Origin: G963676095 sp963676095
Lineage (GTDB): Bacteria; Bacteroidota; Bacteroidia; Bacteroidales; Prolixibacteraceae
Assembly (NCBI GenBank): GCA_963676095.1
Contig: OY781040.1
Location: 5,456,001 to 5,520,000 of the forward strand
Direction of reading: 5' to 3'
DNA length: 64,000 nucleotides
Part shown: one piece after another, positions 7,504 through 16,197 of the stretch
Layout: the number at the start of each line of letters is the position of its first letter
Numbering within the stretch: position 1 is the stretch's first letter
The notes under the pieces: generated by a model
The model's database searches: none
Told to the model about the DNA's origin: nothing
Seen by the model: only the letters and a program-made list of their open reading frames with translations
Position numbers and translations under genes: made by a program

Positions 7504-8241
7504 ATGAAAAAAGCATTAATAACAGGAGCCAACAAAGGCATAGGTTTTGAAACTGCAAAACAATTATTACAAAAAGGATTTTATGTATATATCGGAAGCC
7601 GAAACTTAAAAAGCGGTTTAGCAGCAGTTGAAAAATTAAAATCCGAAGGATTAAGCCAAGTAGAAGTTGTACAATTAGATGTGACAGATGAAAATTCAGT
7701 AAAAACAGCTCGTGAGGAAATCGGCAAGAAAACAGATTCCTTGGATGTACTCATCAATAATGCAGGTATCAACGGTGGCAGTCCGTACACCGCAATTGAT
7801 GCAAATATAGACCAATTTATAGCAGCTTTTAATACCAATGTATTTGGTGTAGTAAGAGTTACTCAGGCTTTTATCGATTTACTGAGAAAATCATCCGAAC
7901 CAAGAATTGTAAATGTAAGTACCAGCGTAGGTTCTCTTTCGTTGCAAAGCGACCCAAGTTGGCCTGCTTATGAGTTTGCAAAATATGCGGTTTATGGTTC
8001 GTCAAAAGCAGCTTTGAATATGTACACCGTACATTTGGCTTACGAATTGCGTGACACTGCATTTAAAATAAATGCTGTTTGTCCAGGTTATACAAGTACT
8101 GATTTCACTTTCCATAACGGAGGAGAGGTGGAAGTTGCTGGAAACCGAATTGTAAAATACGCATTGATTGACCAAGACGGCCCAACAGGTAAATTTTTCA
8201 GCGAAGAAACCAATCCAGAAACAGGTGAAATTCCCTGGTAA
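7504..8241 (+). CDS. Short-chain dehydrogenase/reductase (SDR)
   Basis: 245 residues, a normal length for a classical SDR. The Rossmann cofactor motif TGANKGIG is at residues 7-14, then NNAG, the catalytic Ser in VNVSTSVGS and the catalytic Tyr/Lys in YAVYGSSKAALN. GSRN after the second strand suggests NADP(H) preference. PGYTSTDF is the family's post-Tyr PG motif. The substrate cannot be told from sequence. It starts 79 bases after the Crp/Fnr gene behind an operator-like palindrome, so expression is probably controlled by that regulator. ATG 7504 follows an A-rich leader typical of the phylum. Confidence 0.9.
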   Translation: MKKALITGANKGIGFETAKQLLQKGFYVYIGSRNLKSGLAAVEKLKSEGLSQVEVVQLDVTDENSVKTAREEIGKKTDSLDVLINNAGINGGSPYTAIDANIDQFIAAFNTNVFGVVRVTQAFIDLLRKSSEPRIVNVSTSVGSLSLQSDPSWPAYEFAKYAVYGSSKAALNMYTVHLAYELRDTAFKINAVCPGYTSTDFTFHNGGEVEVAGNRIVKYALIDQDGPTGKFFSEETNPETGEIPW

Positions 8242-8244
8242 TAA

Positions 8245-8628
8245 AAGCTGGAAAGTAATGAAGAAAATGGACTGCAGGATGTCGACCGGCAGAAGATCAC
8301 CTGCCCCTGTGTTTTTAAATTTCCGGCATCGCCCCATTTATCGGCCCGGATGGAAGATACAACGATCGATGTTGACGTGATCACGCAGGCCACCGGATAT
8401 TTAAACGAAAAGTACGACCTTGTCCTGCTGGAAGGTGCGGGGGGCCTCATGGTCCCAGTTAACGACGAGTTGCTGACGATCGATTACCTCCGGGCCACAG
8501 GTTATCCCCGGATATTGGTGAGCTCGTCCAAACTGGGAAGTATTAATTATACCCTGCTAAGCATCGAGGCTTGCCTGAACAGAGCTATACGGATTGCCGC
8601 GTTGGTGTATAATTGGATATTCCGGTGA
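8245..8628 (+). pseudogene. Internal fragment of dethiobiotin synthetase (bioD)
   Basis: The frame reads CVFKFPASPHLSARMED and then YDLVLLEGAGGLMVPVNDEL, LLTIDYLRATGYPRILVSSS and LGSINYTLLSIEAC. SPHLSA and LEGAGGLMVP are the conserved substrate and phosphate-binding segments of BioD. The N-terminal P-loop is missing and the C-terminus is lost in a short out-of-register tail before the ISL3 element at 8634. It directly follows the SDR stop. The fragment shows DNA loss on both sides; no other biotin gene is in the window. Confidence 0.8.
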
Positions 8629-8633
8629 TGCTG

Positions 8634-10485
8634 GGTTCTTCGTCAAATTAGGTGAAGACTCTATCCGGTATTTGACAGCACAACTTTTCTGCGTAACAGT
8701 TCAAACCCGGCTCTGCCATACATTTGCCGTTTGATATTTTTTAACCGGTTAACATTGCCTTCAACTTTTCCACTACTCCAATTTGTAAGAATGGCATTAT
8801 CGATTGCTGTGATATCTTCCTTCATTCCGTTTATCAAAGTATTCAGTATTTTTTTATTCAATGCTGTAACTTTGTCCATCCACTTATTTAGTTGTCCCGG
8901 CGTTCCATTTTTGAGTATCTCCCTAAAGGACAGTATTTGTTCCCGTAAACTGGCTAATAAGCTGTTGCTATCCAGTAGCTGCCCGATTTGTTGTTTTTCT
9001 TTTTCATTCTTTATTTTGTCTAAGTCGTCAAAGAAAAGATAGCGTACTATTTTTCTGGGTGATAAGATAGATACATCCTGAAGTTTTTCCGCCGCAGGAG
9101 AGGCCTGTTTATGAAGATTGTTTATCAACGGATGATTTTTGAACTGCTCATAAAAAGCACTCCGGCTTCCCTTGAAACCCTGAGTAACTATAATCTTATA
9201 AATTGCTTTTATACTGTTCCCCTTACCAAGTTCCTGCTCAATGACAGGCAGATAGCCTGAATAGTCATTTTTAAGAATAACCGATTTATTGGGCAGTACA
9301 TCCAGCGCTGCATATTTACGGACAGTAGTGCGGGAAATCTTTAACCTGCGGGAGACCGTTTTAAAACCAAGCCCCTGTGCAATAAGAGATTTTACTTCAG
9401 CAAATAGCTCTTTGCGGTAATCCGATGGAGCCCCCTTAGCCGGCGTTGGCTGTACCGTAGTTTTTGATGGTGCATCTCCTGTTTTTGGTTCTGTGGCAGG
9501 TCTGCCATCTGATTGCATGGATGGCGATTTTAATGGTTTTACCAACCTGGTATATTCTGATTTAACAAGCTGATAAACTGAATCCGACAGGTTCTTGACT
9601 AAATGAAATCGGTCTGCTACCTGCCTGGCTGATGGGAGCACTTCATTTACCGCGGCAGAATAGGCGCTTGATCTGTCCCTGCAAACCAACTGGATTTCTT
9701 TATGTGATTGTAGAAATTTCTTTACCCCTTTTCCGTCCCTTCCGGGCAAAAGATCGACAACTCTTCCCTGGTCCATGTCGACCAGGATGGTTCCGTAAGA
9801 AGTCCCTTTACGGTATGCCCAGTCATCAATCCCTATATTGGGGATTTGATATGCAGAAGGAAGGACACAATTATTTACCAGTCTCAAACAGGTAGAGGGG
9901 CTGACCGGAATCCGGATAAGTTTTGACAGCCACGAACTTTTCCTGGCTGATGTTTCCAGGCTCACCCGGGTTAACAGTTGACCTGCCCGGCTGGTCCTTC
10001 TGGCATACCGGTCCAATCTACCTGTCAATTGTTGTGAAAATATTTTTTGGGAGCATCGCTTGTTCCGGCAGAAAAATTTTCGAACAAGTAACTTTATGTT
10101 CACCTGTTTATCTGCAATAGACAAATCCTGCAAGCTTCTGTAATAGAGACTATGAATGCTCGTACTCTTTTTCCCGCATCGTGGGCAAAAACCTGATCTG
10201 GATTTGATTTCAGCAATGATCATTATTCCTGGGTCTTTAATATGAACTTCATTAATTCTTATCCCTGAAAGTTGTAACAGGGCATTAAAAGGGCTAAATT
10301 TGCTCTTATTAGCAAATTGCTTCATTTTATATCTTAAATATTTAAATATCAGAAAGTTAAATTAGATATAAATGTTGAGATTTGCTAATATTTTTCACTA
10401 TATATTTACTTGTTTATCACATATTTATCTGTAATTTTTTATCTCTTTTTCCATCATTTTCATTCACCAAAACTGACGAAGAACC
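8634..10485 (-). mobile_element. ISL3-family insertion sequence, complete
   Basis: 1.85 kb bounded by imperfect ~22-bp inverted repeats: left GGTTCTTCGTCA then AATTAGGTGAA, right (reverse strand) GGTTCTTCGTCA then GTTTTGGTGAA. GGxTCTTCG is the usual start of ISL3 elements. The 8 bases outside each end differ (TGATGCTG versus AGCTTGCT), so no target duplication is visible. Left of it is a broken bioD gene, right of it an IS21-type end, consistent with a rearrangement after insertion. Confidence 0.85.
8661..10325 (-). CDS. ISL3-family transposase
   Basis: 554 residues. The N-terminal zinc-ribbon (CPRCGKKS, then CRNKRCSQKIF) is followed by the catalytic domain: first Asp in NIGIDDWAYRKG, second in VCRDRSSAYS, and the C-terminal Glu in WSSGKVEGNVNRLKNIKRQ. 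A helix-turn-helix insert near residues 300-345 (VSRRLKISRTTVRKYAALDV) separates the second Asp and the Glu, as in other long ISL3 enzymes. No internal stop. About 150 bases of AT-rich DNA lie between its start and the right inverted repeat and must carry its promoter. Confidence 0.92.
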   Translation of the reverse strand: MKQFANKSKFSPFNALLQLSGIRINEVHIKDPGIMIIAEIKSRSGFCPRCGKKSTSIHSLYYRSLQDLSIADKQVNIKLLVRKFFCRNKRCSQKIFSQQLTGRLDRYARRTSRAGQLLTRVSLETSARKSSWLSKLIRIPVSPSTCLRLVNNCVLPSAYQIPNIGIDDWAYRKGTSYGTILVDMDQGRVVDLLPGRDGKGVKKFLQSHKEIQLVCRDRSSAYSAAVNEVLPSARQVADRFHLVKNLSDSVYQLVKSEYTRLVKPLKSPSMQSDGRPATEPKTGDAPSKTTVQPTPAKGAPSDYRKELFAEVKSLIAQGLGFKTVSRRLKISRTTVRKYAALDVLPNKSVILKNDYSGYLPVIEQELGKGNSIKAIYKIIVTQGFKGSRSAFYEQFKNHPLINNLHKQASPAAEKLQDVSILSPRKIVRYLFFDDLDKIKNEKEKQQIGQLLDSNSLLASLREQILSFREILKNGTPGQLNKWMDKVTALNKKILNTLINGMKEDITAIDNAILTNWSSGKVEGNVNRLKNIKRQMYGRAGFELLRRKVVLSNTG

Positions 10486-10615
10486 AGCTTGCTCCGGAAT
10501 AATCGCCCTAAATCGATCTTGAAAGGGGGTCAGCATCCGCCGGAATGGCAGTTGTTCCTTGCCGCTTATTTTGACAAAAAACCTCCGGTCTTAGGGGGTC
10601 AGCTTGCTCCAGATT
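10486..10615. repeat. IS21-type terminal repeats (remnant)
   Basis: Two copies of a GGGGGTCAGC-(N)-CGGAAT-like unit are visible at 10525-10546 and 10594-10615, and a third copy lacking its first seven bases starts exactly at the ISL3 end (AGCTTGCTCCGGAAT, 10486-10500). Multiple such units are what I know from the ends of Bacteroidota IS21-group elements, where the transposase binds. No istA/istB gene is present. The ISL3 element appears to have landed in or recombined with this end. Confidence 0.5.
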
Positions 10616-11352
10616 ATCCAGTATAATCATCTGCCAAACGAAAACAGCCTGATTGCAGTAGAAAGTATTGTGGTCCTTAATAAATACCTGCGCTGTCATT
10701 CCCCGGAAACGCGTTTTATCGAATGCCCGGAGGCGGAAGAGGGCAACTACCCGGATCTTGGATGCGGCTGGCTTTAGGCTCTCCGCCCGGGGGCGGTACG
10801 GAAACCCGACGGTCGCAGGGATGAACAGAGGGACTTCGTCCGTTTGAAGAAGTTTGATACCCATACAGGTCGGGAAAATTTTCATCCACGTTAAGCCTGT
10901 AAAAGAAAGGTTTTTCTCCCTCGGCCTTTCCTTCCCAGATTGGAATGTTTGACCATCCGATATCCGAAGGCACATCCGACGAAGCTGCTACTTTAATGGT
11001 GCCGGGGTTTTTGAGCAATTTCTGTTTGAGCGTCTCCAGCCTCGATTTTCACTATCCATTCGAATCCCAAACGCTATGTATTGTACTGGTACATTTGGTC
11101 TGGTAAATAATTATACACCTGTCTGTAAATAAAATTGACAGTTAAAGAATAGGGTTTGTTGTTAATGTATTGTAATTTAGTTGTTTATTTGTTTGGTATG
11201 GTTCTGGTGTACTTTATTCTAATCGTTAATGGGTTATTTTCCTGCTTCTCTACACGGGTAGCTCATTGGATAAATCATTTCTCGACTATTACATTTTAGC
11301 CAATATAATTCTAAACATGTAAGTACTAAGAAATAAACTATAAAAAATAGCA
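10616..11352. other. Long intergenic region with a permease fragment
   Basis: Apart from the minus-strand permease fragment (10850-11049) I see no gene. Minus-strand frames across 10508-10975 show no family resemblance. The last 250 bases are AT-rich and precede the first permease gene; TTGG (about 11265) and TACATTTT about 20 bases later are a weak candidate promoter. Confidence 0.4.
10850..11049 (-). pseudogene. Fragment of an ABC permease periplasmic domain (MacB_PCD)
   Basis: On the minus strand the frame reads RLETLKQKLLKNPGTIKVAA, then SSDVPSDIGWSNIPIWEG and FFYRLNVDENFPDLYGYQ. This is the second periplasmic segment of FtsX/MacB-type permeases, where a loss-of-helix segment is followed by W-x-G and D-x-x-F-x-x-x-Y/L-G. 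Beyond LYGYQ the frame is lost. It is oriented opposite to the six intact permeases that begin 300 bases away, so it comes from a different or inverted gene. Confidence 0.6.
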
Positions 11353-13707
11353 ATGAAGTACATTTTAAAATCAACCATCCGAAACTTCATCCGGAACCCG
11401 GGCACCAACCTGATTAATTTTTTGGGGCTGGCAGTTAGTTTGGCTTTGGTCATTATCCTGTCGGTGTACTCTTACAGCGAACTGATGACTGATAATTACC
11501 ATAAAAATGGCGACCGTGTTTACCTGTACGGCGATTTGAAAAATGCCGTATTGTTCCCTGCCCTTTTGAAAGACCAGATTGATACGAATATACCCGGAGT
11601 AGAATCAACTGTTCGGGTGTCGGGGACATGGAATGCTCCTGTTTTTCAGGCAGAAAACAGAGACGCAATCACCTCTGACATGATTTTTGCCGATGAGGAT
11701 TTTTTCAATCTCTTTACCTATCAAGCTATCGAAGGTGACTTGGCATCGGCCTTGAAAACGCCCATGTCGGTGGTTATTACAAAACTGATGGCTGAAAAAC
11801 TTTTTGGGAGAGAACCCGCTGTTGGCAAAACATTGAAACTGAACAACAGCCATCAATTGACGATAACGGCGGTGATAGACAAGCCCGAAGGGAATACCTG
11901 CCTCTCGTTTAACGCCATTACTTCAAACACCACAAAAAAAATTGTCCAACCCAATGGCGACGAGTTTACTTCCTGGAGTATGGGCGGGTTTATGACGTTT
12001 GTCCTTTTGAAAAAAGGGACTGATGCTGGAATAACGGCAAAAAGTATTCGGTCGCTTTTGCTTGAAGGCGGTCGTGAAAATATTGCAGGATTTGGGCTTA
12101 GCCCGTTCAAAAAAGTATACTTCTCTAAATTCAACATGTTCGGTGGCGATTATATCAGGTTCGGCGACAAAACCAAGGTCTTAATCCTTCTGATGGTATC
12201 TGCGTTGGTGTTGATGATTGCGCTGGTCAATTTTGTGAATATTTCGTCAGCGCAATGGGTTGAGAAAATCAAACAAAATGGTGTAATGAAAGTCCTCGGC
12301 GCAAAACGTTCAATAATAATGAGTCAGGTACTTATTGAGTCAGCTACATTTTTTCTGGTTGCATTTTGCTTTGCAGTTGGTATGGTTTTTATTGTAAAGC
12401 CTTTCATTCAGGAATATACAGGAATTCATTTCAATAGTCAATTAATTTATTCCCCCAGCTTTGTTCTTATTTCCATTCCAGTGACCGTTATTTTAAGTAT
12501 GCTTTTCAGTTTTGTCCCTGCACTGCGAATCTCTTCCTCAAAAGTTGTCGATAACCTGAAAAAAAACGTCGGACATCGTAATCCTGGATTCTCATTCAAT
12601 GGAGTTTTTGTAACCCTGCAATTTATTATAGCCATTGTTTTAATTGCGTTTACTGTATTGGTACAGAAACAGGTACGTTTCGGCTCCGATTTCGGGGTCA
12701 ATCAAGAAAACCTTGTTGGAATCAGGCTTACCCCGGAACTTAGCCAGAAAAAGGATGTATTAAAGCAACTGCTTTTGGAAAAATCGTCTATCGAAAATGT
12801 TTCTTATTCGATGTATTTCCCGGGTTCCCAGATATCAAACTGGGGGACTAAACTTAGCTTGAACGGGGAAGAAAAAGATATTACGGTTGACATGTTCAAC
12901 GCCGATGCTTCTGTTTTTAAAACAATGGGGTTGGAATTAAAGATAGGACGGATTTATTCTGATGACCTTTCGTCCGACCAAGGAAAAATCGTTGTAAACG
13001 AAGCTTTCATGCGAAACTATGGCATCACAAACCCGGTTGGCGGCAAAATGGTGGTAACAATGGATGGCAAAAGCTCTGAAATTATAGGCGTTGTGAAAGA
13101 TTTTCATTTCAAATCAGTCGCTCAACCTATTACCCCGCTGGTCATTACGAACGGATGGTACACCTCCTATTGCCTGGTAAAACTACAAACCTCGGGTTTT
13201 GACAATTTGCGGTCAACCATTCAGGACATAAAATTAACCACATCACAGCTTTCGCCTTCGTTTCCGGTAGAGGTTAATTTTTTCGACCAGGCTATTGAAA
13301 ACATGTATCAATCGGAATTGCTGTTTCGGCGGGCCTTTTCGCTATTTGCAGGTTGTGCCATCGTCATTTGCTGCATGGGCATTTTAGCCATGTCGCTGCT
13401 TGCCAGCCAACGCCGTATCAAAGAAATCGGCATCCGCAAAGTAAACGGTGCCAAAATTTCCGAAATACTCTCGATGCTCAACAAAGACTTTGTAAAATGG
13501 GTAGCAATGGCATTTATCATTGCCACACCAATCGCATACTATGCTATGCACAAATGGCTGGAGAACTTTGCCTACAAAACCACACTGAGCTGGTGGATAT
13601 TTGCCCTCGCCGGATTGCTGGCGCTGGGAATTGCGTTGCTGACAGTTAGTTGGCAAAGCTGGAGGGCGGCCACGAGGAACCCGGTGGAAGCGCTTAGGTA
13701 TGAATAG
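11353..13707 (+). CDS. FtsX/MacB-like ABC transporter permease 1
   Basis: 784 residues in the duplicated permease layout of Bacteroidota. TM1 is at about 20-40 (FLGLAVSLALVIILSVYSY), a MacB_PCD periplasmic domain at about 45-245, three TMs at about 275-395, TM5 near 420 (LQFIIAIVLIAFTVLVQ), a second periplasmic domain at about 440-660, and three C-terminal TMs. Before TM7 is the coupling segment EIGIRKVNGAK, which in this family contacts the ATPase. No ATP-binding subunit or membrane fusion protein is in the window. MacB-like systems use inner-membrane permeases to drive export or envelope stress responses; the substrate here is unknown. Its last 185 bases are identical to those of the next permease gene. 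Confidence 0.9.
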   Translation: MKYILKSTIRNFIRNPGTNLINFLGLAVSLALVIILSVYSYSELMTDNYHKNGDRVYLYGDLKNAVLFPALLKDQIDTNIPGVESTVRVSGTWNAPVFQAENRDAITSDMIFADEDFFNLFTYQAIEGDLASALKTPMSVVITKLMAEKLFGREPAVGKTLKLNNSHQLTITAVIDKPEGNTCLSFNAITSNTTKKIVQPNGDEFTSWSMGGFMTFVLLKKGTDAGITAKSIRSLLLEGGRENIAGFGLSPFKKVYFSKFNMFGGDYIRFGDKTKVLILLMVSALVLMIALVNFVNISSAQWVEKIKQNGVMKVLGAKRSIIMSQVLIESATFFLVAFCFAVGMVFIVKPFIQEYTGIHFNSQLIYSPSFVLISIPVTVILSMLFSFVPALRISSSKVVDNLKKNVGHRNPGFSFNGVFVTLQFIIAIVLIAFTVLVQKQVRFGSDFGVNQENLVGIRLTPELSQKKDVLKQLLLEKSSIENVSYSMYFPGSQISNWGTKLSLNGEEKDITVDMFNADASVFKTMGLELKIGRIYSDDLSSDQGKIVVNEAFMRNYGITNPVGGKMVVTMDGKSSEIIGVVKDFHFKSVAQPITPLVITNGWYTSYCLVKLQTSGFDNLRSTIQDIKLTTSQLSPSFPVEVNFFDQAIENMYQSELLFRRAFSLFAGCAIVICCMGILAMSLLASQRRIKEIGIRKVNGAKISEILSMLNKDFVKWVAMAFIIATPIAYYAMHKWLENFAYKTTLSWWIFALAGLLALGIALLTVSWQSWRAATRNPVEALRYE

Positions 13708-13734
13708 AAATGTAAAATATTTAATAATAACAAT

Positions 13735-16152
13735 ATGATTAAACGGTTTATATCTTCAGTAGTAAGAGACATAAGAAAAGATGTTTACCAGTCGGCATTA
13801 AATATTATTGGGTTAACACTGGGGCTCACCGCAGTTATTTACATATCAACTTACGTATACAAAGAAGCCAATTTTGATACATTCAACTCAAAAACAAATC
13901 GTATTTACAGGGTTGTTGCCAGTGTAAAAATGGGTGAAACAGAGCAAAATATAACGACCTCTGAAAACCCGATGGCGCCAACTGTCAAAAATGACCTCCC
14001 TGAAGCCGAAGAGGCTACAAGGCTGTATTTCGCTAAAAACCAGACAATAACGGTCAGCGATAACAAAATAATAGAAAAACGTTTGTGGTATGCCGATGAG
14101 AATATATTCCGGGTTTTTGATTTTGAACTTCAGGAAGGCGATAAGGCACAAGCCCTTACCCAGCCAAATTCAATTGTGGTTACTAAAAATTTTGGTAAAA
14201 AATACTTTGGAGATGTTCCACTCATAGGAAAAGTTATCAATATTGGGGATCCCGAAATTTCTTATACAATAACAGGGGTTCTAAAAGATATTCCAAAAAA
14301 TTCACAAATTCCGTTTGAAGAGCTTGCATCGTACAACAGTTTACCTGTATTTCAGAGGATTGGTGCGTTTGACTGGGGAAACTTCAGAGACATGTACACG
14401 TATGTTTTACTCAGGCAGAATACTGATATTAAAGCATTCGAGGCAAAATTTAAAGAATTGCCCCTCAAATATTACGGGACAATGATGAAGGCAAATGTTG
14501 GCATGACTATGGAACAATTTGAGGCCCAGGGAAATTTTGTAAGATATCAATTGCAACCACTGACTAAAATCCATCTCGATAAAACTTTTGTAGATAATAT
14601 ACTTGTTTATGGCAATAAACAAATGCTATACATTTTAGGCGTAATTGGCATTTTAATCCTTTTTGTGGCCTGTTTTAATTTTATTAACCTGACGACCGCA
14701 CGGGCATCTTTGAAAGCGAAGGAAATTGGCATAAAAAAGGTGCTGGGTTCTTCAAAATCGATAATAATTATCCAGGTGCTATCCGAAACCTTTGTTCTGT
14801 CACTATTGGCCTTGTGTGCTTCTTTCCTTGTTTTGGCGCTGGTACTCCCGTTGTTAAATTCCATTACAGCATTAACTTTTTCATTCACCGATTTTATAGG
14901 GTTTCCATTGGTTTTAATTCTCGTTTCACTCCCTTTTCTAATTTCTGCTATGGCGGGGCTATTCCCTGCTGTTATTATTTCAAACTATAATCCGGTTGAA
15001 GTTATTAAAGGAAAAGCGAAAGGTACAGGTTCCCGAAATGTGGTCAGAAATGCTCTTGTTGCCATGCAGTTTGTGGTTTTCATTATGCTGGTTGCAGGAA
15101 CCTTGGTTATAAAAAAACAATTACTTTTTTTACAAAATCACAATCCCGGATTCTCAAAAGAAAATGTCCTTGTTGTTAAAAACAGTCAACAGTTAGGGCA
15201 AAGCTCCGAAGTTTTTAAAGATGCACTAAAAAAATCGTCCAATGTTATTGATGCCAGTTTTGCATCGGGCCTGCCTTCAGAATTTGACGGGTATTCCAAC
15301 CCTTTTAGTAAGTCTGGTGATGATAACAAGGTTATTATTAGCAGGCTTTATGTTGATCCTGATTTTCTGAATACTTTAAAAATAACGATGGTCGATGGAC
15401 GTTTTTTTTCAAATAAACTAAATGAGGAGAGAAATAATGCGGTAATTAACAAAAAAGCTGCTGAATTATTAGGATGGACAGACAGTGACAACAAGGTTGT
15501 TTTCGATTATAACGATGAAGGGAAGAATTATAATGTGATTGGTATTGTTGATAATTTTCACATGGGGTCTTTAAAATACGAGCAAGTGCCATTGATTTTG
15601 CGTGTCACAGGACAGGCAGAATTTCTGGCAATCAGGGTCCGGCCTCAAAGTGCGAGACAGGTTGTTGAACTGGCCGAAAAGAAATGGAAAGAACTGAACG
15701 AAACGGCACCATTTGAATATTTTTTTCTCGATAACTCGTTTAACGCACAATATAAGACTGAAGAACGGTTAAGTAAGCTTGTTGGCCTTTTCTCTGCAAT
15801 TTCTATTGTTATCGCCTGCTTTGGCTTGCTTGGAGTGGTTGCTTTTATCTCTGACAGAAGGCAAAAGGAAATCGGCGTACGAAAAGTCAACGGAGCAAAA
15901 ATTTTTGAAATACTTGCCATGCTCAACCGTGATTTTGTAAAATGGGTGGCCATTGCTTTTATCATCGCCACACCAATCGCATACTATGCTATGCACAAAT
16001 GGCTGGAGAACTTTGCCTACAAAACCACACTGAGCTGGTGGATATTTGCCCTCGCCGGATTGCTGGCGCTGGGAATTGCGTTGCTGACAGTTAGTTGGCA
16101 AAGCTGGAGGGCGGCCACGAGGAACCCGGTGGAAGCGCTTAGGTATGAATAA
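13735..16152 (+). CDS. FtsX/MacB-like ABC transporter permease 2
   Basis: 805 residues, same eight-TM, two-periplasmic-domain layout. TM1 is at about 20-42 (IIGLTLGLTAVIYISTYVY), the central TM block contains FVACFNFINLTTARASLKAKEIGIKKVLGS, split here across the cytoplasmic turn, and the C-terminal coupling segment is EIGVRKVNGAKIFE. It starts 27 bases after permease 1 and ends 45 bases before permease 3, so co-transcription is likely. Bases 15967-16151 are identical to 13522-13706 of permease 1, while the rest of the two genes is clearly diverged; this indicates gene conversion or recent duplication of the 3' end. No cognate ATPase is seen. Confidence 0.9.
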   Translation: MIKRFISSVVRDIRKDVYQSALNIIGLTLGLTAVIYISTYVYKEANFDTFNSKTNRIYRVVASVKMGETEQNITTSENPMAPTVKNDLPEAEEATRLYFAKNQTITVSDNKIIEKRLWYADENIFRVFDFELQEGDKAQALTQPNSIVVTKNFGKKYFGDVPLIGKVINIGDPEISYTITGVLKDIPKNSQIPFEELASYNSLPVFQRIGAFDWGNFRDMYTYVLLRQNTDIKAFEAKFKELPLKYYGTMMKANVGMTMEQFEAQGNFVRYQLQPLTKIHLDKTFVDNILVYGNKQMLYILGVIGILILFVACFNFINLTTARASLKAKEIGIKKVLGSSKSIIIIQVLSETFVLSLLALCASFLVLALVLPLLNSITALTFSFTDFIGFPLVLILVSLPFLISAMAGLFPAVIISNYNPVEVIKGKAKGTGSRNVVRNALVAMQFVVFIMLVAGTLVIKKQLLFLQNHNPGFSKENVLVVKNSQQLGQSSEVFKDALKKSSNVIDASFASGLPSEFDGYSNPFSKSGDDNKVIISRLYVDPDFLNTLKITMVDGRFFSNKLNEERNNAVINKKAAELLGWTDSDNKVVFDYNDEGKNYNVIGIVDNFHMGSLKYEQVPLILRVTGQAEFLAIRVRPQSARQVVELAEKKWKELNETAPFEYFFLDNSFNAQYKTEERLSKLVGLFSAISIVIACFGLLGVVAFISDRRQKEIGVRKVNGAKIFEILAMLNRDFVKWVAIAFIIATPIAYYAMHKWLENFAYKTTLSWWIFALAGLLALGIALLTVSWQSWRAATRNPVEALRYE

Positions 16153-16197
16153 TCAATGAGTAACGAATAATGTTCAATTAATAAAGAAGATAAAGAC

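Noticed and set aside
8633..8634. Target duplication of the ISL3 element
   Set aside because: The eight bases outside the left end (TGATGCTG) and the right end (AGCTTGCT) do not match.
10508..11018. Minus-strand frames of 100-155 codons beside the ISL3 element
   Set aside because: Only the segment at 10850-11049 resembles a protein family; the rest has atypical composition and lies over IS21-type repeats.
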